DNA of 12,751 nucleotides from an uncultured Porphyromonadaceae bacterium. Its GTDB lineage: Bacteria; Bacteroidota; Bacteroidia; Bacteroidales; Muribaculaceae. The DNA lies in NCBI GenBank assembly GCA_900549445.1, contig UROS01000059.1, positions 1-12,751 on the forward strand. Reading direction: 5' to 3'. Position numbers and translations under genes: made by a program. Shown in pieces: positions 6,363 through 12,751 of this stretch; within the stretch, counting starts at the first letter, position 1, and each line of letters starts with the position of its first letter. The notes beneath the pieces were generated by a model. That model was not told where the DNA came from and made no database searches. It worked only from the letters and a program-made list of their open reading frames with translations.

Positions 6363-6553
6363 ACGTACTCATATCCGAGAGCGTTGATCTTGTCGATGAC
6401 AGCGGCAGGATCAGCCTCACCGCAAACTGTTGCGGTACCTGCCGAAAGGTCTACTTCTACGGAGGTCACACCGGGAATCTGAGCGAGGTTCTTCTCAACG
6501 TTGTTCTTGCAATGAACACACATCATTCCTTTGATTTTATAAACGGTTTCCAT
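6356..6553 (-). other. HMA metal-binding domain with possible internal start
   Basis: An in-frame ATG at 6553 falls exactly at the border between the permease and its HMA domain and would give a free 65-aa metallochaperone (METVYKIKGMMCVHC and on). The bases before it (GACGAAGAA) are purine-rich. The sequence cannot show whether this start is used. Confidence 0.3.
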
Positions 6554-7612
6554 TTCTTCGTCTGATATATTATGGTTATGTTTTGATTTTCTATTGCGTA
6601 TAAAAGCATTTACAAGCAATCCTGTAAGGATGACCGAGCATATTGTCTCCCAGATGCTGAACGACATATGGCAGTGGGCGCCCACCATCGGAGCGGACAT
6701 ATCAGGCACGAACCATGAGCGGGGAAGCAGATAGTCGATCAGCACACCGAAGGCAATCGCAGATATAATCACCGACCCGACATAGAGAGTCGTAGCGCGA
6801 GTGCCCATAGTCTTTTTAAGGAGAATCACCGAGGCGAAATTTGCCGCAGGGCCAGCCATCAGAAGCACAAATCCCACGCCGGGAGTCAGACCCTTGAGAA
6901 TGAGGGAAAGGGCAATCGGAATTGAGCCGGTTGCGCAGATATACATGGGAACGGCTACCGCCACCATGACAAGCATGGCCAGAATCGGATAGCGCGACAG
7001 GCCGAGGAAGAGCGAATCGGGGACGAAAACAGTGATGACAGCAGCAATCAGCAGTCCGATCACAAGCCATTTGCCTACACTCTGAACCATATCTACAAAA
7101 CCATAGCGGAGAGCACCGAACAACCGCTTCATAGGCGAAATTTGCTCAGCCGGCTGCGTTTCCGGAGCCGGACAAGCCTGAGATTCCCCTGCAGCTGCGG
7201 TTCCGCTGTCGTCACTGAATTTCCCCACGAGCAGTCCGCCGAACAAGGAGCCGGCAAGGGCAGCGACGGGACGCATAACGGCAAAAGCCGGTCCGAGGAG
7301 AGAGTAGGTGGCGGCTATGGAGTCGACACCGGTCTGCGGCGTGGCTATAAGAAACGATGTTGAGGCAGCTTTAGAGGCACCACTGCGCCGCAGGGAGACC
7401 GCCGTAGGGAGCACGCCGCAGGAGCACAATGGCAACGGGATGCCTATGAGAGCAGCCTTGACTACAGATTTCCACCCCGACCCGGACAGATGGCGCGACA
7501 TGATGTCGGGCGACACGTAGACGTGCAACAGCCCTGCTATCAGGAAGCCGAGCAGCACGTAGGGCGACATGGCATTGAGAATAGAAAGCAACGAATAGAG
7601 CAGATGTTCCAT
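6356..7612 (-). CDS. Cu/Zn-efflux type permease (SO_0444/DUF318 family) with C-terminal HMA domain
   Basis: This membrane protein matches the permease family containing ArsP and SO_0444 transporters, which move metals or arsenicals out of the cell. From the ATG at 7612 it is 418 aa. Residues 1-130 and 170-340 hold the two blocks of membrane helices. The conserved LPLCSCGVLP (59-69, cysteines 63 and 65) and CATGSIPIALSLILKG (226-241) mark the transport core. The loop at 131-165 has one Cys but is not His-rich. A heavy-metal-associated domain follows at 354-418 with the binding site GMMCVHC (Cys365, Cys368). Substrate is inferred as Cu or Zn. A TTG at 7624 would add MKFA; the ATG is preferred because it starts the first hydrophobic helix. 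The gene follows dcp after 15 nt in an operon. An in-frame ATG at 6553 opens the HMA domain. Confidence 0.88.
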   Translation of the reverse strand: MEHLLYSLLSILNAMSPYVLLGFLIAGLLHVYVSPDIMSRHLSGSGWKSVVKAALIGIPLPLCSCGVLPTAVSLRRSGASKAASTSFLIATPQTGVDSIAATYSLLGPAFAVMRPVAALAGSLFGGLLVGKFSDDSGTAAAGESQACPAPETQPAEQISPMKRLFGALRYGFVDMVQSVGKWLVIGLLIAAVITVFVPDSLFLGLSRYPILAMLVMVAVAVPMYICATGSIPIALSLILKGLTPGVGFVLLMAGPAANFASVILLKKTMGTRATTLYVGSVIISAIAFGVLIDYLLPRSWFVPDMSAPMVGAHCHMSFSIWETICSVILTGLLVNAFIRNRKSKHNHNISDEEMETVYKIKGMMCVHCKNNVEKNLAQIPGVTSVEVDLSAGTATVCGEADPAAVIDKINALGYEYVQ

Positions 7613-7627
7613 CGCAAACTTCAATAA

Positions 7628-9763
7628 TTATCGGTCGGTGGGCATGTGAAGGTTCTGCGGCAATTTCTTATCCGGAGTCTTTATGCCATCGCGTTCGAGC
7701 AGCGCGTCGATAGTAGGATCCTGACCGCGGAAACGGCGATAGAGAACGGCGGGATTTTCCGTGCCTCCTTTCATCAGGATATTGCGGCGGAAAGAATCAG
7801 CCTCATCCTTGTTGAAAATTCCTTTCTCGAGGAAAAGCGAGAAAGCGTCGGCATCGAGCACCTCGGCCCATTTATAGCTGTAATAACCTGCGGCATAGCC
7901 ACCTGCAAAGATGTGCGAGAACTGCGGCGAACACATCAGACCGTCGACAGGCTCAAACATCTCGACCGATTTTCCTGCCTCGCGCTCAAACTTCTCCGCA
8001 TCATCGACCGGCGCGGTAATGCTGTGCCATGCCATGTCGAGAAACCCGAAGTTGAGCTGACGCAGACAGGCGTAGGCAGCCCCAAACTGCGAGGTTGCCA
8101 CTATCTTATCCACATATTCCTGAGGAATAGGTTCCCCGGTCTGATAATGACGGGCAAAACCGTCGAGAAATTCTTTTTGAGTAAGGAAGTTCTCGTTGAA
8201 CTGCGAGGGCAATTCCACAAAGTCGCGGTAAACGTTGGTTCCTGAGAGCGAAGCGTATTTCGTGTCGGCGAGCAGGCCGTGGAGAGCGTGACCAAACTCG
8301 TGGAGGAAGGTTTCTACCTCGTAGGGGGTGAGGAGCGACGGCTTCGACTCGGTTGGCTTCGTGAAATTCATGACGATTGACACATGCGGACGCGAGCTCT
8401 TGCCGTCGGAGGTATAATATTCGTCCTTGAAACCGGTCATCCAGGCACCGGGACTCTTGCTTTCGCGGGGAAAGAAGTCGGTATAAATCACGCCGAGATA
8501 GGAACCGTCGGCATCCTTGACTTCAAACGCCTTAACATCAGGATGATAAACCGGAATAGAATCATTCTGGACGAAGGTCAGACCATAAAGTTTGGTGGCG
8601 AGACCGAAAACGCCGTCGATTACATTGTTGAGTTCGAAATACGGACGAAGTTCCTCCTCGTTGTAAGAATATTTAGAATTCTTGAGCTTGTTGGAGTAAT
8701 AGCTGTAGTCCCAGGGATGAATTTCCACGGGTTTGCCCTCGAGCTTGCTTGCGAAATCGGTGAGTTCGGCAAATTCCTTGAGCTGAGCGGGGCGGTAAGC
8801 GTCGCGCAGACGGTTGAGCAACTCATAGACCTTTTCGGGTGTCTGCGCCATGGTGTGGTCAAGAGAATAATCGGCATAAGTATCATAACCGAGCAGGCGT
8901 GCGATTTCCAGACGGGTAGCAGCGATGTCCTTGAGAATCTCTACATTGGAGTATTCTCCCTTGGTGTTTCTGCCGTTGTAGAGACGGTAGAACTTCTCAC
9001 GGAGATCCGGACGCGAAGAATACTTCATGAACGCCATATATACAGGCTGCGCGAGTGTGAAGAGATATTCTCCTTCCCTGCCCTTTTCTTTGGCCGCAAG
9101 GGCGGCTGCCTCAACTGAACTTTCGGGCAGACCGGCCAGATCGTCGGCAGTAAGCCAAATCTCGTAGGTGTTGAGTTCCTTCAGCACGTTCTGACCGAAG
9201 CGGGTGGTGAGGTCGGAGAGGTGTGCCACAAGTTTGCGGTACCTGTCGCGGTCGGCTCCCTGAAGCAGAGCGCCGCTACGGGCAAAAGAGTCGTAGGTAG
9301 TCTGCAGCAACATTGAATCCTCGGGAGTGAGGCTGTAGTCCGCACGCGAGTCATAGACCTGCCGGATGCGGTTCCAAAGGTCTTCATTAAGAGAAATGGA
9401 AGTCTGATACTCGGCAAGTTTCGGAGTAAGCCTGAGCGACAGCTCCATCATGCGGTCGTCGCTCAAAGCCGACAGGAGGGGATAGAACACGTTGAGCACG
9501 CGGTTAAGTTCCTTGCCGGAATTTTCGAGAGCCACGATCGTATTCTCGAAATCCGGCACGGAGCGCTGCTTCACAATGGCGTCGACATCCTGCAATCCGA
9601 GCTTAATACCGCGGTCAACGGCAGGCTCGTAGTCGGCAACCGTTATCTCGTTGAATGGAGTGGTAGAATGAGGAGTTGATGAAAATTCCTGGAAAAACGG
9701 ATTCTGAGCTTGTGAAATCATTGCTGTAGCTGTTATAATTGAAGCGACTGTTAATCTTTTCAT
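7628..9763 (-). CDS. dcp: M3 family zinc peptidase, dipeptidyl carboxypeptidase type, exported
   Basis: The 711-aa enzyme belongs to the thimet-oligopeptidase (M3A) family; Dcp members remove dipeptides from the C-termini of peptides, helping recycle peptide nutrients. The zinc site is complete: HEFGH with His488, Glu489 and His492, and the third ligand Glu517 in DFVELPSQ, 25 residues after the second His as in known M3 enzymes. The closing segment AAGYYSYKWAEVLDADAF is also typical. Residues 1-19 (MKRLTVASIITATAMISQA) form a Sec signal peptide with a likely SQA|Q cut, so it should work in the periplasm, and the extra length over the E. coli enzyme (about 680 aa) is mostly this. The ATG at 9763 is needed for the signal. 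It begins 6 nt after the TPR gene and is followed by the permease 15 nt later, implying one transcript. Confidence 0.95.
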   Translation of the reverse strand: MKRLTVASIITATAMISQAQNPFFQEFSSTPHSTTPFNEITVADYEPAVDRGIKLGLQDVDAIVKQRSVPDFENTIVALENSGKELNRVLNVFYPLLSALSDDRMMELSLRLTPKLAEYQTSISLNEDLWNRIRQVYDSRADYSLTPEDSMLLQTTYDSFARSGALLQGADRDRYRKLVAHLSDLTTRFGQNVLKELNTYEIWLTADDLAGLPESSVEAAALAAKEKGREGEYLFTLAQPVYMAFMKYSSRPDLREKFYRLYNGRNTKGEYSNVEILKDIAATRLEIARLLGYDTYADYSLDHTMAQTPEKVYELLNRLRDAYRPAQLKEFAELTDFASKLEGKPVEIHPWDYSYYSNKLKNSKYSYNEEELRPYFELNNVIDGVFGLATKLYGLTFVQNDSIPVYHPDVKAFEVKDADGSYLGVIYTDFFPRESKSPGAWMTGFKDEYYTSDGKSSRPHVSIVMNFTKPTESKPSLLTPYEVETFLHEFGHALHGLLADTKYASLSGTNVYRDFVELPSQFNENFLTQKEFLDGFARHYQTGEPIPQEYVDKIVATSQFGAAYACLRQLNFGFLDMAWHSITAPVDDAEKFEREAGKSVEMFEPVDGLMCSPQFSHIFAGGYAAGYYSYKWAEVLDADAFSLFLEKGIFNKDEADSFRRNILMKGGTENPAVLYRRFRGQDPTIDALLERDGIKTPDKKLPQNLHMPTDR

Positions 9764-9769
9764 GACGTT

Positions 9770-11983
9770 TTACAGAGAGGTTGATGAATATGATGTTCCG
9801 AGGTTGCGCGCGGCTGCGATAGCACTGTCCGTCACAATGGCACGCAGGGTGCTGTCGGGAAGCACTTTCTCGAATCCGGCAAAGTCGGCATTAATATTAC
9901 CGAGAAATTTATCCACGTTGAAATCCATCGCGGCTATGGCCGACGCAAAATGATCGACAGCCTTGCGATAGTTTCCGGAAATAAGTTCGAGCAGACCGGC
10001 GTTTGAATAATCCATTGCAGAGGGTTCGGAGGCAAGGATTTCGTCGTAGAATCCGCGCGATTTGTCATAATTGCCGAGCGAAAGAGTGCACCAGGCGAGC
10101 GGCCTCAGAGTTTTCAGCGACTTACCGCCAAGGAATTCCGCCTTGTAGTACTGAGCCGCGGCTTCTTCGTAGCGGTGCAGCGCGAGATATGAGTGACCCA
10201 GGTTGAGAGCCAGCGTGGCATCGTCGGGATTCAGCTCGGATAGCCGCTCATAATAGCCCGCTGCCTGACTGTGGCGTCCGAGACCGCGGCTGCAGGCGGC
10301 GAGACGGCGAAGCGTCCACTGGCTTTCACCGTTGAGGAGCTCGCTCTGCTCGTAGAAATCCAGAGCCTCAGCGAGATTTCCGGATGACTGGCGGCAATAG
10401 CCCATTTTCTGGAACAACTGCGCGGAAGGGGGCACCATGTACGAAAGCTTGCTGAACACGTCGAAGGCATCGTCGAAATATTTGCGCTTGAAATAGAACT
10501 CACCGACCAGACTCAGGGTGTCGGCATCGTCGAAATATTTTGACAGGAGAGGATGCACGGTAAGATTTACCGGCGAGTCGAACGGATTGACAAACTCGTT
10601 GCTCCTGCGGAAGAGTTTGAAGAAGCGATAGAGATCTTTTACGAAAGTGTTGGCAAGCGCCTCGCGGGTGGTCTTCACATTCGACTCGGAGGCCGCCATC
10701 TGGGCAGTATAACCCGAAATCTGCGAAAGCAGCATAGATCTCTGCGACGAGGGCATCTGCGCAAGTGAAAGTATTACGGAAAACTTGTCGCTGTTGCAAA
10801 AGGCCGGACTGGCCGCAATAGCCTGCGAAAGCATCTCTCCTTCCACGCTTTCGCCCACGGCATCCGACACAACGGAATGGGAGGTATGGAAAGGCATAAA
10901 CCAGTTGGCTATATCGTTGAAAAACGGGAAAGTCTTGAGTTTTCCGAAAGTAGCCATCATAACGTCGGCGCCCTCTTCCTGCATTTCCTGAAGTTCCTTG
11001 AGGCGGTCGGCGAGACCTGACTTATTGAAAAGCTCTTCCCACTCGGGGTTTTCTTCGGGCGAAAAAGTTTCGAGCGACTTCAAGTCGGACATAGCTTTTT
11101 TCAGGTCGGGGCCGAGTTTCATCATGCGCGGGAGCACCTCATCGTTGAATTCGCGGTTGAGACGCTCGGTATCGCGGGTGCGGATAAACTGCATCAGAAG
11201 CATACGCACGTCGGAGATCCACTGCGGTTTCTCTTCGAGAGCTGCAAAACGGTCAGCGAGCGAACCGGAGACCGGGCGCTTGCGGCACTGCCAAAGCGAA
11301 AGCATAAGCGCACAGAGAGCGTAGATCTGCAACCGGTCGTCTGCTCCGTAATCGTAGAAATCCATCAGGAGCAGGAGCCGCCTCTTGTCGTAATAGTGAA
11401 GCTGGCCGAGGAAGACCGAGGCTATGAGAAGAATCTTGAAATGGTCGGGCAGCGATGCGTCGCCGAAGGCATCGCCTATAGCGGAGTAATCGTCGACAGA
11501 AAGCGGATATGACACCCATACACGGTTGAAAACCCGGCGTTCGAGATCTTCCGACTGCCGGCGGAGGGCGTTGAAAGTTTTACCGGGATCTTCGCTCAGA
11601 GCCGACAGATTCAGTCTGTCGATAACAGTTTTATAGGAACGTACGAGAGAGGCGACGGAATCGGCGGTCTGCATGCGTTCAAAACGCAAGGTATTGAAAT
11701 ATAGCGTAGGAGCCGCGGCGATTTTCGAAGAGCGCTCAACCCCGACGGCAATATCGCGCACAGAGGCGGTGAGAGACTCCAGCAGTTTCTCACGCGAGGG
11801 ATCGGCGAAGCCGTCGAGCGCATATTTCGACATCAGGCCATAGTCCTCTCCGATTTTGCGGATGCGGTCGGCTTCCGCTGTCAGTCCGAGTCCGAGCGCT
11901 CTGTTGGCAACAAGGTCAATAGCCTCATTGATCCTGCCACGGTTAAGCAAATTGTCTATATCTTGAAGTATGGTTTGGTTCAT
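9770..11983 (-). CDS. Large TPR-repeat protein of unknown function
   Basis: From the ATG at 11983 the protein is 737 aa. Residues 1-480 are mostly helical with no recognised domain; residues about 489-690 carry roughly six tetratricopeptide repeats, for example GEFYFKRKYFDDAFDVFSKL (494-513), MGYCRQSSGNLAEALDFYEQ (527-546) and LGHSYLALHRYEEAAAQYYK (595-614). Such repeats form a scaffold for protein contacts. There is no signal peptide or membrane span, so it is likely cytoplasmic. The frame runs upstream to 12118, but those 45 extra residues contain no conserved-looking sequence and a strong -7 promoter box at 11988-11995 lies inside them, so I take the ATG 4 nt after that box. It heads the operon with the M3 peptidase and the metal permease. 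The function and any link to peptide or metal handling are unknown. Confidence 0.85.
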   Translation of the reverse strand: MNQTILQDIDNLLNRGRINEAIDLVANRALGLGLTAEADRIRKIGEDYGLMSKYALDGFADPSREKLLESLTASVRDIAVGVERSSKIAAAPTLYFNTLRFERMQTADSVASLVRSYKTVIDRLNLSALSEDPGKTFNALRRQSEDLERRVFNRVWVSYPLSVDDYSAIGDAFGDASLPDHFKILLIASVFLGQLHYYDKRRLLLLMDFYDYGADDRLQIYALCALMLSLWQCRKRPVSGSLADRFAALEEKPQWISDVRMLLMQFIRTRDTERLNREFNDEVLPRMMKLGPDLKKAMSDLKSLETFSPEENPEWEELFNKSGLADRLKELQEMQEEGADVMMATFGKLKTFPFFNDIANWFMPFHTSHSVVSDAVGESVEGEMLSQAIAASPAFCNSDKFSVILSLAQMPSSQRSMLLSQISGYTAQMAASESNVKTTREALANTFVKDLYRFFKLFRRSNEFVNPFDSPVNLTVHPLLSKYFDDADTLSLVGEFYFKRKYFDDAFDVFSKLSYMVPPSAQLFQKMGYCRQSSGNLAEALDFYEQSELLNGESQWTLRRLAACSRGLGRHSQAAGYYERLSELNPDDATLALNLGHSYLALHRYEEAAAQYYKAEFLGGKSLKTLRPLAWCTLSLGNYDKSRGFYDEILASEPSAMDYSNAGLLELISGNYRKAVDHFASAIAAMDFNVDKFLGNINADFAGFEKVLPDSTLRAIVTDSAIAAARNLGTSYSSTSL

Positions 11984-11987
11984 TGTG

Positions 11988-11995
11988 CAAAGATA
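11988..11995 (-). promoter_or_regulatory. -7 promoter box for the TPR-peptidase-permease operon
   Basis: On the minus strand TATCTTTG is an exact match to the Bacteroidetes -7 consensus TAnnTTTG. No good TTTG is found 19-21 bp upstream. The ATG at 11983 begins 4 nt after the box, so the transcript would be leaderless or nearly so. This also argues against the longer reading-frame start at 12118. The remainder of the 165-bp divergent gap (11984-12148) has no obvious promoter for the plus-strand channel gene and no terminator. Confidence 0.5.
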
Positions 11996-12148
11996 CTGAA
12001 TTTTAGCGAGGGTCTGTTCCTCTGATATTATAATGTGTGCAAAAAGTATGCCAAAATCCGAGCCCATGAAGAGCGGCGGTAAAGACCCGGCAGGAATGAG
12101 AACAAAAAAACGGCACAAATGTTAATAACTAAAAACAACGAGGGAAAA

Positions 12149-12751
12149 ATGGCTGACGGTTCATTATGGAAACATAACTGCGTGATGGTGCTCCGCATTG
12201 CGGTGATAGTACTGTCGGTGGTGCTGGTGGCGATGATAACCGTCGACACGCTCCACGACATATCTTTCATTGCCGACCGGACATATCTCAACGTGCAATT
12301 CTATATCTGCATGGTGTTTCTGGCGGATGTAATAGTGGAATGGATTCTGTCGGCCGACAAACGCAAGTATATCGCAGGCCACATTTTCTTTCTTCTCATT
12401 TCCATCCCTTATCTCAATATAATCGACCATTTTCACATCGATCTGCCGTTGGAGTTTCAGTACGTGATACGCTTCATTCCGATGATACGGGCCGCCTACG
12501 TCATAGGACTGCTTTCGGGACTGACGAACGCCAACTGGGTACAGTCGATTTTCGCCACTTACATAAGCATACTTCTTATCGTGATTTACTCGGGAAGCCT
12601 GATGTTTTACGTGCAGGAGCATTTCGTGAATCCCGATGTATCGTCGTACTGGATGTCGCTATGGTGGACAGTAATGAACATTACGACCGTCGGCTGCTAC
12701 ATCGAACCCATCACGCCTACCGGCAAGGTGCTTAGCGTAATTCTGTCGGGA
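12149..12751 (+). CDS. Voltage-gated-like potassium/ion channel, 3' end cut by window edge
   Basis: The frame is open from the ATG at 12149 to the last base, 201 codons, so the C-terminus is missing. It reads as a six-helix ion channel: S1 about 13-33 (VLRIAVIVLSVVLVAMITV), S2 49-68, S3 74-93, S4-like 104-124 (QYVIRFIPMIRAAYVIGLL, only two arginines), S5 132-155, then a pore helix and filter SLWWTVMNITTVGC (170-183), with TPTGKVLSVIL beginning the last helix. The pore layout matches the potassium channel superfamily, but the filter reads TTVGCYIEP instead of TTVGYGD..P, so ion choice is uncertain. An in-frame ATG at 12119 would add ten residues (MLITKNNEGK); 12149 is preferred because GAGGG lies a few bases before it, but both are possible. 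It is divergent from the TPR operon, and I see no clear promoter. Confidence 0.8.
   Translation, partial: MADGSLWKHNCVMVLRIAVIVLSVVLVAMITVDTLHDISFIADRTYLNVQFYICMVFLADVIVEWILSADKRKYIAGHIFFLLISIPYLNIIDHFHIDLPLEFQYVIRFIPMIRAAYVIGLLSGLTNANWVQSIFATYISILLIVIYSGSLMFYVQEHFVNPDVSSYWMSLWWTVMNITTVGCYIEPITPTGKVLSVILSG

Noticed and set aside
7613..7624. TTG start four codons before the permease ATG
   Set aside because: The ATG at 7612 directly precedes the first helix, and a TTG start needs support that I do not see.
8384..9118. 244-aa plus-strand frame
   Set aside because: It is the shadow of the M3 peptidase gene, whose zinc ligands and full length are clear on the other strand.
11984..12118. Extended N-terminus of the TPR protein
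   Set aside because: The extension covers a strong -7 promoter box and has no signal-peptide or domain-like sequence; the ATG at 11983 fits better.
12164..12622. 152-aa minus-strand frame, and the 131-aa plus-strand frame at 12340-12735
   Set aside because: Both are shadows of the channel gene, whose membrane helices and pore motif lie in another plus-strand frame open to the edge.
1..12751. CRISPR arrays, insertion sequences, prophage, tRNA or rRNA genes
   Set aside because: No regularly spaced repeats, transposase or integrase motifs, or RNA-gene sequences were seen.

Overview
The window looks like ordinary chromosome from a member of the Bacteroidales. The family Muribaculaceae is a guess from protein flavour and base composition, not something I could test. 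Support for the order: promoters of the Bacteroidetes type (TTTG, about 19-20 bp, then TAnnTTTG), almost no Shine-Dalgarno sequences, and small lipoproteins and channel proteins of a kind common in that group. Most genes are G+C-rich (a 60-base sample at 2041 is 58% G+C). The left 0.6 kb is clearly AT-rich (a sample at 121 is 32%), which may mean recent acquisition.

Layout. (1) Positions 1-969, minus strand: an unrecognised exported protein cut by the left edge, and a small TfoX N-terminal-domain protein with its own promoter. (2) Positions 1142-6362, plus strand: a compact run panC-panD-ffh-folD, then a CapA-like metallophosphatase-fold protein, then a lipoprotein. Spacings are a 4-nt overlap, 2 nt, 40 nt, 9 nt and a 4-nt overlap. 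A good promoter lies upstream of panC. (3) Positions 11983-6356, minus strand: a tight three-gene run of a 737-aa TPR protein, an exported M3 peptidase (Dcp type) and a Cu/Zn-efflux permease with a fused heavy-metal-binding (HMA) domain. The TPR gene carries a strong -7 box only 4 nt before its start codon. (4) Positions 12149-12751, plus strand: the first 201 codons of a six-helix voltage-gated-like ion channel with a non-canonical selectivity filter, cut by the right edge.

How the genes relate. PanC and PanD supply the last step of pantothenate synthesis and its beta-alanine. FolD interconverts the one-carbon folates, including the one used by PanB, which is absent here. Ffh is the signal recognition particle GTPase. 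The CapA-like protein and lipoprotein look like envelope proteins riding on this housekeeping operon. In the minus operon, a zinc peptidase is co-transcribed with a metal exporter, so a metal or envelope stress link is possible but unproven.

I found no tRNA, rRNA, CRISPR array, insertion sequence or prophage. I see no clearly new multi-gene system. The observations most worth checking are the HMA domain with a possible internal start, the channel's odd filter, near-leaderless promoters, a 12-bp inverted repeat around the tfoX-like gene, the attenuator-like hairpins at the left edge, and the in-frame single-stop junction between folD and the capA-like gene.
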